A stretch of 6,613 nucleotides of DNA, taken from positions 1 through 6,613 of the forward strand of contig JAFQVC010000016.1 in the NCBI GenBank assembly GCA_017408205.1, read 5' to 3'. A program made the position numbers and the translations under genes. Shown here piece by piece: positions 1-6,486 of the stretch (positions are counted from its first letter, which is position 1; the number at the start of each line of letters is the position of its first letter). The stretch comes from Clostridia bacterium (GTDB lineage Bacteria > Bacillota > Clostridia > Monoglobales > Firm-18). The notes under the pieces were generated by a model. It did no database searches and was not told the origin of the DNA. It worked only from the letters and a program-made list of their open reading frames with translations.

Positions 1-26
1 AATATCGAAAGGAGACTGATATTATT

Positions 27-212
27 ATGACACACGGTTTTTTAAAAGGTATGGCTGCAGGTGCAGTTATGGGAATAGGTGCTTATATGGTAATGAATCC
101 AATGTCTGAAAAAGACAAAAAGAAAATTGCTAAAAGCACAACAAAGGTTTTTACTGCAATGGGTAATGTTGCAGACAATTTAGTAGATATGTATAAAAAC
201 AAAATGGATTAG
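27..212 (+). CDS. Small glycine-rich membrane-associated protein, function unknown (YtxH-like)
   Basis: A 61-residue protein with an ATG start, preceded by AAAGGAG at 8-14 with 12 bases of spacing. Residues 5-24 form a small-residue-rich hydrophobic helix with GxxxG-like spacing (GMAAGAVMGIGAYMVM). It is followed by a lysine-rich charged segment (EKDKKKIAK, about 28-36) and an amphipathic C-terminal helix. This layout resembles the short YtxH-like or hypothetical proteins common in Clostridia, which have one N-terminal membrane helix and a cytoplasmic basic tail. No catalytic motif is visible and I assign no function. The gene stands alone: a terminator overlaps its stop codon and a new promoter follows. 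Its own promoter lies before the window. The good ribosome binding site, terminator and plausible composition make it a real gene. Confidence 0.8.
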   Translation: MTHGFLKGMAAGAVMGIGAYMVMNPMSEKDKKKIAKSTTKVFTAMGNVADNLVDMYKNKMD

Positions 213-235
213 GCGTTGCCTAATCCATTTTTTTC
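201..235 (+). terminator. Rho-independent terminator of the small protein gene
   Basis: The perfect inverted repeat ATGGATTAGGC / GCCTAATCCAT has a 3-base loop (GTT, 215-217). Flanking A's (201-204) pair with T's, and the T-run continues to 234. The left arm contains the last codons and the TAG stop (210-212) of the small gene, so the terminator is built into the coding end. Confidence 0.9.
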
Positions 236-264
236 TTGTATTTTTTGTCTAATAGTGTTATAAT
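236..264 (+). promoter_or_regulatory. Sigma-A-type extended -10 promoter for the LTA synthase-radA unit
   Basis: A perfect -10 TATAAT lies at 259-264, preceded by TG at 256-257, which gives the extended -10 TGTTATAAT. A weak -35 TTGTAT lies at 236-241 with a 17-base spacer. Predicted transcription starts near 271, leaving a leader of about 20 bases with GGAG before the TTG codon at 292. The promoter sits directly after the preceding terminator. Confidence 0.8.
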
Positions 265-291
265 AAGTAGTTGAAACGGAGATGACATATT

Positions 292-2109
292 TTGAAAGAG
301 AAAAAGTCAACGATTAAATCGGTATTACTCATTTTTGTAATTTCAATACTTATTACATTTTTTCAATTATTTATGCAGGTATCAGAATTTGAAGTATTTA
401 TGGGATATTTCACAAGTCCCCTCCTCTTCTTTTTTAATTTCCTGCCAATTTTTCTGGTACTGACACTTTTGTATTTTGTATTTAACAGCGTATTTATAAG
501 TTATACCATTACATCTTCGGTGTTTTATTTGTTTTTGATAATTAATCACTACAAGATTGTTCTGCGTGACGAACCATTTGCACCAAACGACCTGGTTCTT
601 GCAAGAGATTTGTTTGGTATTATGGGTAACTACACTCTCCAAATCAGTTGGCGTGTGGTTATAATAGGTCTTGCATTTATACTTTTAGGTGTATTTGTTA
701 AATTGTTTATAAAAAGCGAAAAACCAAGATGGTACACAAGGATAATCAGTTCGGCAGTTGTAGTTATTCTTCTTTGTCTGTCCGTTAAATACATCTATCA
801 CAACGAGCAACTTTACCACAAAATTGATGTAAACGAAAACATATATTATGATGTAAGCATAAACGAATCAAGGGGATTTTTATATACATTCCTTTACAAA
901 ACTACAGGAACATCTTATCAGAAGCCCGATGGCTACACAAAGCAAAGTGTTGATGAAATACTTAAAGATTATGGCAAAGAATACAAGAATAACCAGGAGG
1001 CACCAAATGTAATCGCCATAATGAGTGAGGCATTTTTTGACGTATCTCTGGCTAAAGATATAGAGTATTATTACGGAAAAGACCCTATGGTACAATATAA
1101 TGAATTGAAGAAAAAAGCCCTTCACGGCTCTTTGATTGTACCGGGTTTTGCAGGTGGTACTTCTTCCACAGAGTTTGAGTTTTTGTCAGGAAGCAATCTT
1201 TCGCTTATTGACAAATCTCTGCCTACTGTTTACAGGACACACATCACAAAAGATATGTACTGTATTCCTATGATGTTTAAGGATATGGGATACAATAACG
1301 TGGCAATCCACCCCGGAGACAGATGGTTTTATAACAGACAAAACGTGTATAAAAGAATGGGCTTTGAAAAATTTATCTCTGTTGAAGACCTGCCAAAAGA
1401 TGTTGAGAAAGTAAACTGGTATGTTGCAGATAGCGTTACGGGAGATTTAATTATAGAAGAATACAAAAATCATTTAGAAGAAAATCCCGATATGCCTTAT
1501 TTCAATTTCACTGTAACTATCCAGAATCACGGACCTTACGTGTGGGATAAAATTGAAAAGGAGCCCAGAATGAAGCCGGTAGAAGGTATGAAGGATACCT
1601 CCTACAACATAATCAACAACTACTTAAACGGTGCTAACGATGCAGTAACTATGTTAAAAAGAGTAGTTGACTATACAAACACAATAGACAAGCCCACAGT
1701 TGTTGTGTTTTTCGGCGACCATCTTCCCCATCTTGACACAGAGTTTGAGGGTTACGGTCAACTGGGTTACGATATTTACGGAGACACAATAGAAGACGAA
1801 CTTAACAAACACAGAGTTCCGTTTTTAATTATCGGAAATGATGCTTATTTAAAAGACAACGAGCCATCAGTAAATGGCAACATAGGAAATATTTCCTCTA
1901 ACTTTTTGTCAACATTAATGCTAAAATATATGAATATGGACTTACCGCCCTTTTATGACTTTGTCGATAACGTATTTTCCGAATTACAGGTAATTACTCC
2001 AACATATTTTTGCAGTAACGGCCAGTACGGACAACTGTATAACGACAAACAGTTAAATCTTATAAATCAGTATAAATTCTTACAGTATTACAATATGAAA
2101 GAGTATTGA
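292..2109 (+). CDS. LTA synthase / sulfatase-family polytopic membrane phosphotransferase
   Basis: A 605-residue protein of the lipoteichoic acid synthase (LtaS)-like alkaline phosphatase superfamily. Known members move glycerol phosphate from phosphatidylglycerol onto a lipid-anchored polymer outside the membrane. Residues 8-170 hold about five hydrophobic helices (about 9-29, 45-67, 68-86, 121-140, 150-168), and the rest is the extracellular catalytic domain. Visible catalytic residues are E246 in the MSEAFFD motif, T290 in GGTSSTEFE as nucleophile, and D476/H477 in FFGDHLPH. R349 in FYNRQNVY and H413 in QNHGPY fit the substrate pocket. From memory, S. aureus LtaS has FWNR where this protein has FYNR, a Trp-to-Tyr change that may affect substrate. 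The length is close to LtaS (about 646). The start is TTG with GGAG at 278-281; the ATG at 282 is out of frame and soon stops. It is probably co-transcribed with radA, 25 bases downstream. The family is certain, but the exact polymer made is not. Confidence 0.9.
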   Translation: MKEKKSTIKSVLLIFVISILITFFQLFMQVSEFEVFMGYFTSPLLFFFNFLPIFLVLTLLYFVFNSVFISYTITSSVFYLFLIINHYKIVLRDEPFAPNDLVLARDLFGIMGNYTLQISWRVVIIGLAFILLGVFVKLFIKSEKPRWYTRIISSAVVVILLCLSVKYIYHNEQLYHKIDVNENIYYDVSINESRGFLYTFLYKTTGTSYQKPDGYTKQSVDEILKDYGKEYKNNQEAPNVIAIMSEAFFDVSLAKDIEYYYGKDPMVQYNELKKKALHGSLIVPGFAGGTSSTEFEFLSGSNLSLIDKSLPTVYRTHITKDMYCIPMMFKDMGYNNVAIHPGDRWFYNRQNVYKRMGFEKFISVEDLPKDVEKVNWYVADSVTGDLIIEEYKNHLEENPDMPYFNFTVTIQNHGPYVWDKIEKEPRMKPVEGMKDTSYNIINNYLNGANDAVTMLKRVVDYTNTIDKPTVVVFFGDHLPHLDTEFEGYGQLGYDIYGDTIEDELNKHRVPFLIIGNDAYLKDNEPSVNGNIGNISSNFLSTLMLKYMNMDLPPFYDFVDNVFSELQVITPTYFCSNGQYGQLYNDKQLNLINQYKFLQYYNMKEY

Positions 2110-2134
2110 GGATAATAATGTTGAGGTTTTAGTT

Positions 2135-3481
2135 ATGAAAGAAAAAACTATATTTTTCTGCACAGAATGTGGTTACGAGTCTGCAAAATGGATGGGTAAA
2201 TGTCCCGGTTGCAACTCATGGAACACAATGGTTGAGCAGCGGGTTACAAAAACAACCAAAGTATTTTCCGACACCGCACCAAAGTCAACACCTAAAAAAA
2301 TCAAAGAAATCGAAGTTACAAGCGAAGAGCGATTTACAACAGGTATCGGTGAGTTTGACAGAGTTCTGGGAGGCGGAATAGTTAAGGGCTCGTTAGTTTT
2401 AATCGGTGGCGCACCCGGAATAGGGAAGTCGACCATTTCACTGCAGATGTGCAAAACTATAGATACTGACAAAAAAATTCTTTACGTTTCTGCAGAGGAA
2501 TCACAGTCACAGATAAAACTTCGCGCAAACCGTCTTGGAATTGAAAATGATAATCTGTTATTGTATGCAGAAACAAATATGCAGGATATTGAAACAACAA
2601 TATACGAAACAAATCCGTCAGTTGTAATTATCGACTCTGTGCAGACTGTTTACAGCCCTGCATTAACCTCCGCCAGCGGAAGCGTCAGTCAGGTGCGGGA
2701 AATTACAATGACTCTTATGAGAATTGCAAAAGAAAATAACATTTCCATATTTTTAGTAGGTCACATCACTAAAGACGGAGCATTAGCAGGACCGAAAGTA
2801 CTGGAGCATATGGTTGACTGTGTGCTATACTTCGAGGGCGAACAACACCTGCAACACAGAATTTTGCGGGCAGTAAAAAACAGATTCGGCTCAACAAACG
2901 AAATAGGCGTGTTTGAAATGCAAAACAGCGGGCTTTGTGAAGTTACAGACCCGTCAATGCTTACCTTAAAGGAACGTCCCGAGAACGTTACGGGCTCTTG
3001 CGTAGTAAGTTGTATGGAGGGCTCAAGACCGATTTTCGCAGAAGTTCAGGCACTTCTTACAAGAACATCTTTCCCTGTTCCCAGACGTATGTCAACAGGA
3101 GTTGATTACAACAGAATATCACTTATAATGGCTGTTTTGGAAAAACGTGTTAAACTTAATTTGAATAATCAGGACGCTTATGTAAATATTACAGGCGGAA
3201 TACGAATTGACGAGCCTGCCTGCGACCTGGGAATTGCCCTTGCAATCGCATCAAGTTTTAAAAATATTGTAATTCCAAAGAACGTTGTGGCAATTGGTGA
3301 AATAGGACTTACGGGTGAAGTAAGGTCGGTAAGTTTTATTGAAAGAAGAATTAACGAAGCAGTAAAACTTGGCTTTACAAAAATACTTGTTCCCTACTGG
3401 AATAAAAAGAATGTAACTATCCCCGACGGTGTCGAAATAGTATTTGTATCAAACATTTATGATGCAATTTCATTATTTTAA
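2135..3481 (+). CDS. radA: DNA repair protein RadA (branch-migration ATPase)
   Basis: A 448-residue RadA (Sms), close to the usual length of about 450-460. It is a cytoplasmic RecA-like, DnaB-like ATPase that promotes branch migration during recombinational repair. Domains in order: a four-cysteine zinc finger (C9, C12, C23, C26), a Walker A motif GAPGIGKS (92-99, K98), and a Walker B-like strand VVIIDS with D167. The RadA signature KNRFG is at 248-252. A Lon-protease-like C-terminal domain covers about 270-448. In that domain the segment around 359-366 (DEPACDLG) has alanine where Lon carries its catalytic serine, as expected for the non-proteolytic RadA family. The ATG is preceded by GAGG at 2123-2126 with 8 bases of spacing. 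The gene follows the LTA synthase-like gene closely and lacks its own visible promoter, so it is probably read from the promoter at 236-264. Confidence 0.97.
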   Translation: MKEKTIFFCTECGYESAKWMGKCPGCNSWNTMVEQRVTKTTKVFSDTAPKSTPKKIKEIEVTSEERFTTGIGEFDRVLGGGIVKGSLVLIGGAPGIGKSTISLQMCKTIDTDKKILYVSAEESQSQIKLRANRLGIENDNLLLYAETNMQDIETTIYETNPSVVIIDSVQTVYSPALTSASGSVSQVREITMTLMRIAKENNISIFLVGHITKDGALAGPKVLEHMVDCVLYFEGEQHLQHRILRAVKNRFGSTNEIGVFEMQNSGLCEVTDPSMLTLKERPENVTGSCVVSCMEGSRPIFAEVQALLTRTSFPVPRRMSTGVDYNRISLIMAVLEKRVKLNLNNQDAYVNITGGIRIDEPACDLGIALAIASSFKNIVIPKNVVAIGEIGLTGEVRSVSFIERRINEAVKLGFTKILVPYWNKKNVTIPDGVEIVFVSNIYDAISLF

Positions 3482-3516
3482 AAAACAAGAGGTTACACTG
3501 TAACCTCTTGTTTTTT
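3480..3516. terminator. Bidirectional rho-independent terminator between converging operons
   Basis: The perfect stem CAAGAGGTTAC / GTAACCTCTTG has a 3-base loop (3497-3499) and is flanked by six A's on the left and six T's on the right. Each strand therefore ends in a U-tract. It overlaps the radA TAA (3479-3481) on one side and the TAA of the minus-strand lipoprotein gene (3517-3515) on the other. Confidence 0.95.
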
Positions 3517-4096
3517 ATATGTCTCTTCCCAATTTACAGGAATATATCATTTCGATTATATCGCCATTTTTTACAACATACTGATTTGTTGCAACGCCTA
3601 ATGTTTCTCCGTTAACTCTGTATAGCCAGCCCGATTGTCCTCCGCAGTCAAACTCTGCCAGATTTCCTATGCTTTTTATATATGCACTGCCAAAAGCGGT
3701 GTAATCAATAGCAATATTATTTTTCTTTGTTTCCTCTACAACAATGTCCAGTACTGTTTCCCCCTCATCGAAGTCTATATTGTTATTTTCGTACATAATG
3801 CCGTCCTGAGGAAGTAATTCTGCTTTTCCGTCTTTTAATTTGTCTAAATTATCAAATACTGTATTGCATTTAATAGACAGACTGCATGTTGTTTTTGGCT
3901 CTTCTTGTTGTACCTCCGGCTCTTCTGCCACCGTCGGAGGTAACGAAACTTCTTGTTGCTTCTGCGGCTGCTCCGGTACAATATATTCTTCAACAACTGG
4001 TTCCTCAAAAACCGGAGTTTCAACAATTTGTTGCTGTTTGTTACCGCAACCAGACAAAAGCAGCAATACAACCAGTATTAATATAAACTTTTTCAT
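3515..4096 (-). CDS. DUF4430 (transcobalamin C-terminal-like) lipoprotein
   Basis: A 193-residue predicted lipoprotein. The signal peptide MKKFILILVVLLLL leads to the lipobox LSGC (14-17), so C17 should be lipidated on the outer face of the membrane. Residues 18-68 are a Pro/Glu/Gln/Val-rich spacer. Residues about 71-190 are a DUF4430 domain, a family related to the beta domain of intrinsic factor and transcobalamin. Marks are CSLSIKC near its start, the GETVLDIV helix (112-119), EFDCGG, GWLYRVNGE (156-164) and the closing GDIIEMIYSCKLGRD. C71, C77, C151 and C187 could form two disulfides. There is no histidine anywhere. The gene starts 9 bases after the stop of the large SLH protein gene. 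Its AAGGTG site (4107-4102) overlaps that stop codon, so translation is probably coupled and the gene should share the upstream B12 riboswitch. Lipoprotein and domain calls are strong; corrinoid binding is inferred from context. Confidence 0.88.
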   Translation of the reverse strand: MKKFILILVVLLLLSGCGNKQQQIVETPVFEEPVVEEYIVPEQPQKQQEVSLPPTVAEEPEVQQEEPKTTCSLSIKCNTVFDNLDKLKDGKAELLPQDGIMYENNNIDFDEGETVLDIVVEETKKNNIAIDYTAFGSAYIKSIGNLAEFDCGGQSGWLYRVNGETLGVATNQYVVKNGDIIEMIYSCKLGRDI

Positions 4097-4105
4097 TGCA
4101 TCACC

Positions 4106-6349
4106 TTATTGTGTTACAAGATACAGAATTTTTGCAGTTTCTGCTCTTGTCGAACTGTTTAACGGATTAAAGTTAAAATCGTCATCACCGTTTAAAATCT
4201 CTGCCTTTTGCAAAACTTCAACTGATGACACCGCCCAATCAGAAATATCTTTATAGTCGTTAAACTGTTTATCCTGTTCGTTATTTGCAAGAGTTTTTCC
4301 TGAATAATTTAAAAATCTTACGGTAAGAACCGCCATTTCTTCCCTTGTAATATTGTTGTCAGGACAAAATTCCGCATCATTAACACCGTTTGTGATTTTA
4401 TTGTTGTACGCCCACATTACCGCATCAAAATACCATTCGCCTGCAGATACGTCATCAAATACAACCGTTTTTTCTTCAGTTACTTCACCTGATAATCTGT
4501 ATAACAATGTTACATATTCAGCTCTTGTAATATTATCTTCAGGACAGAATTTGTTGTTTTCTTTTCCGTTAATTACACCTTTTTCTGTCAGATAATCAAT
4601 ATAAGTATAAGCCCAATGGGTGTTATCTACATCATTAAATGTAATTTTCTGTACTTCCTCTTTTACTTCTTCTTTTACCTCTTCTTTTACCTCTTCTTTT
4701 ACCTCTTCTTCAGGAGTTTCTGCCGGCTTAACATAAGAACCGCCGCCTGAAGAATATGACGGTCTGCGGTAATTGGGATGTTTTATTTCGATTTCATAGT
4801 CAGAGTCAAATCTTACAACCAAAGGCAACCCGTCGTTATTTGTCTTTGAAACCTGCAAACTGTATTCACCGTTTTTTAGTGTTTTATAAGGAATGCCTAT
4901 TACACCGTTTTGGTCAGTTGTATATTGAAGTGTACCAGCAACAGTAACAACGGCATCTGTTAACGGCTCGGTTGTAATTGTCATTGCATAATCAGGTGCT
5001 CCTCCGTAGGACACCAATTCGTAAGTAAATTCAATTTTCGCAATTTTATTTTTATATGTAATAACGGGTGGATTTGGATATGCAATACTCATACCGCCAT
5101 AGTAGAATAATATTTCATCATTGTCTTTTACATAGTAATCAGATGCACCAACGCTTGGTGTTTCACCGTTTACTCTGTATTGCCAGCCATCGTAATCAAC
5201 TCCGAATGTACCTTCTTCGTCGCCGTATAACGATGAAAAATATTCACCGTATCCTGTATCCTGACAAACGTAATTATCACTGCCTGCCAGAATTTTGACT
5301 ACATCTGCAACAGTTATATTCTGGGTGTCAAAAGAAACTGTTTCGTTTTCTGCATCCAACTTGTTTTCACTGATGCCCTCAATTCTTACTGAAACTGTTT
5401 TTGACTGGGTGGGCAACTGTGCGTCGTAATCTATAGAAAAGATGTTGTAAGCACCGTTTTCCTTATATTTGTTATATGCAACCAATGCACGGAAGCCCTG
5501 TTCTGTTGCCATAGCATTGTATGCAGTATCGGAATAGCCAAACATATTGTCTGAGGTTTTGTAAGACAATAAGGCATCTAAAATGCTGATATCATTTTTA
5601 ATAAATCTTGCGTCCTGATCACTGTCTATTCCAAGAGACGAAAGTGCAATAATAATTGAAGATGCAGAGTTGCTGTTCTTTGTTCCCCATGAAGCAACCT
5701 GACCGTCGTCCTGTTGCATATTCGAAAGACATAAAACTGCATTGTCAACTATTTCTGTATAACTGTCGTAATAAGGTGCAATAGCCCATATAACCATAGA
5801 TGTTACATCGGGGTCGGAGAACTCATCCTCTTCCATTAATGCCCAACCGCCGTCAGCATTAACCTGACCCAAAATATATTCTATAATAGTTTCCCGTGTA
5901 AGCCCTGAATCTACTGTATAATTACCGCAATCATAGGCAATCAAAGAAAATATCGCCTCATTAATACCTTCAAAACCGTCATAACCTGCGATTTTATCAA
6001 TAATACTAACAAGTTCACCATTTTCCCCTGTGATTTTTGTAGCATCAAAACCAAGAGATGTAAGAATAATTGCTGCCTTTGCAAGATTAGTTATTCTGTC
6101 CTCGTCAAGAACTGATACGGACGTGTTTTTAACGTAATTCACAACATCATCTGAATCAAGATTTTCTGACATACCGTTTACCGCCATATCAAATAGTTGC
6201 CACTCTGTTGCCTGTTCACTGTAATCCTCGGAAATTGCGGTTACAACTTCACTGATTACATCTGTTGTTTCTTCTGCCCAAACCGTTATGCCGCTTAATG
6301 TGCCCGTTAATAAGCATAACATAAGTAAAACTGCAAAAATTTTTTTCAT
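4106..6349 (-). CDS. SLH-anchored surface protein with alpha-toroid and DUF4430 domains (transcobalamin-like)
   Basis: A 747-residue exported protein, predicted to bind cobalamin at the cell wall. The signal peptide ends near VWA (25). Residues about 45-300 look like an alpha/alpha-toroid with prenyltransferase/squalene-oxidase-type repeats: NADGGWA (164-170) then DVTSMVIWAI, QQDDG (212-216) then SASSIIIALSSLGID, and MFGYSDT (269-275) then EQGFRALVAY. Residues about 312-418 are a DUF4430 domain (GWQYRVNGE 388-396, DYYVKDNDEILFYY). Residues 425-525 look beta-rich, with a YTTDQNG...GEYSLQV pattern like carboxypeptidase-regulatory or Ig-like folds. A KEEV-repeat linker covers 547-566. Three SLH repeats follow (about 570-613, 630-675, 695-742), with ITRAE, ITREE and STRAE motifs that usually bind pyruvylated wall polysaccharide. 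Toroid plus DUF4430 is the intrinsic factor/transcobalamin layout. The ATG is preceded by AGGAGAGG (minus 6366-6359) and sits behind a B12 riboswitch and terminator. Domain calls are strong; ligand is inferred. An enzymatic cyclase role is unlikely for an exported, wall-bound protein. Confidence 0.88.
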   Translation of the reverse strand: MKKIFAVLLMLCLLTGTLSGITVWAEETTDVISEVVTAISEDYSEQATEWQLFDMAVNGMSENLDSDDVVNYVKNTSVSVLDEDRITNLAKAAIILTSLGFDATKITGENGELVSIIDKIAGYDGFEGINEAIFSLIAYDCGNYTVDSGLTRETIIEYILGQVNADGGWALMEEDEFSDPDVTSMVIWAIAPYYDSYTEIVDNAVLCLSNMQQDDGQVASWGTKNSNSASSIIIALSSLGIDSDQDARFIKNDISILDALLSYKTSDNMFGYSDTAYNAMATEQGFRALVAYNKYKENGAYNIFSIDYDAQLPTQSKTVSVRIEGISENKLDAENETVSFDTQNITVADVVKILAGSDNYVCQDTGYGEYFSSLYGDEEGTFGVDYDGWQYRVNGETPSVGASDYYVKDNDEILFYYGGMSIAYPNPPVITYKNKIAKIEFTYELVSYGGAPDYAMTITTEPLTDAVVTVAGTLQYTTDQNGVIGIPYKTLKNGEYSLQVSKTNNDGLPLVVRFDSDYEIEIKHPNYRRPSYSSGGGSYVKPAETPEEEVKEEVKEEVKEEVKEEVQKITFNDVDNTHWAYTYIDYLTEKGVINGKENNKFCPEDNITRAEYVTLLYRLSGEVTEEKTVVFDDVSAGEWYFDAVMWAYNNKITNGVNDAEFCPDNNITREEMAVLTVRFLNYSGKTLANNEQDKQFNDYKDISDWAVSSVEVLQKAEILNGDDDFNFNPLNSSTRAETAKILYLVTQ
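4652..4711. repeat. Five tandem 12-bp units encoding the KEEV linker
   Basis: Five direct copies of a 12-base unit (plus strand TACCTCTTCTTT; the two leftmost copies differ by one or two bases and the last ends in C). Read on the minus strand they give EEEV and then four KEEV units in the linker between the beta-rich region and the SLH repeats. The three copies at 4676-4711 are nearly identical, which suggests recent copy-number change. Each unit is four codons, so gain or loss would change linker length without a frameshift. Confidence 0.9.
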
Positions 6350-6369
6350 TTTTATCCTCTCCTTTTTTT

Positions 6370-6394
6370 CGCAGTTTTACATAAAAAAACTGCG
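6370..6394 (-). promoter_or_regulatory. Hairpin competing with the leader terminator, next to the ribosome binding site
   Basis: Read on the minus strand, CGCAGTTTT (6394-6386) is perfectly complementary to AAAACTGCG (6378-6370), with a 7-base loop. Its left arm is the right arm and U-tract of the leader terminator, so the two hairpins cannot form together. No U-run follows, so it is not itself a terminator. It ends just before the A-run and AGGAGAGG of the large surface protein gene. Its role is inferred only. Confidence 0.6.
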
Positions 6395-6416
6395 ACAATT
6401 ATAAATTGACGCAGCT
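6383..6416 (-). terminator. Intrinsic terminator in the cobalamin riboswitch expression platform
   Basis: On the minus strand the stem CTGCG-T-CAATT / AATTG-T-CGCAG has a TAT loop and one T-T mismatch. It can be extended by G-T and A-T pairs, and seven T's follow (6389-6383). It lies between the aptamer and the start codon at 6349, the place expected of a riboswitch-controlled terminator. In the known mode for such switches, bound cobalamin favours termination and so represses the operon. Confidence 0.88.
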
Positions 6417-6437
6417 GTATTCTCTGTGTCAGTCCAC

Positions 6438-6462
6438 TTTATTTACCGGCACAGTAAATAAA
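6438..6462 (-). promoter_or_regulatory. Leader stem-loop between aptamer and terminator
   Basis: A perfect 9-bp stem TTTATTTAC / GTAAATAAA has a 7-base loop (TGTGCCG on the minus strand). No U-run follows, so it is not a terminator. By position it could be the P13-type hairpin of cobalamin riboswitches, whose loop kisses L5 of the aptamer. I could find only a 4-base complement (GTGC in the loop with GCAC near 6586-6583), so the kissing contact is not established. Confidence 0.55.
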
Positions 6463-6486
6463 CATTGCAAAAAAAGCAACGAAAAT

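Noticed and set aside
282..317. ATG at 282 as an alternative start for the LTA synthase-like gene.
   Set aside because: It is out of frame with the protein and reaches a TAA after eleven codons. The TTG at 292 has GGAG at 10 bases spacing and keeps the first membrane helix intact.
2173..2472. Antisense and alternate-frame open frames over the start of radA.
   Set aside because: They overlap the zinc finger and Walker A coding region of an intact radA, have no ribosome binding site and no recognisable protein features.
3840..4256. A 138-codon plus-strand open frame spanning the junction of the two minus-strand genes.
   Set aside because: It is antisense to two well-supported genes, has a low-complexity Ser/Cys/Thr-rich translation typical of reversed Glu/Pro-rich coding sequence, and crosses the operon junction.
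4652..4711. Short direct repeats considered as a CRISPR array.
   Set aside because: The units are 12 bases, directly adjacent with no spacers, and encode an in-frame KEEV linker.
6140..6160. A DSDD sequence (residues 65-68) in the large surface protein, matching the DxDD acid motif of class II terpene cyclases.
   Set aside because: It lies near the N-terminus, before the visible toroid repeats and without the usual flanking residues. The protein has a signal peptide and SLH anchors, so a cyclase acting on intracellular lipid substrates is unlikely.
6370..6394. The CGCAGTTTT/AAAACTGCG hairpin as a second terminator.
   Set aside because: On the minus strand it is followed by an A-run and the ribosome binding site rather than T's, and on the plus strand by ACAATT, so it lacks a U-tract in either direction.
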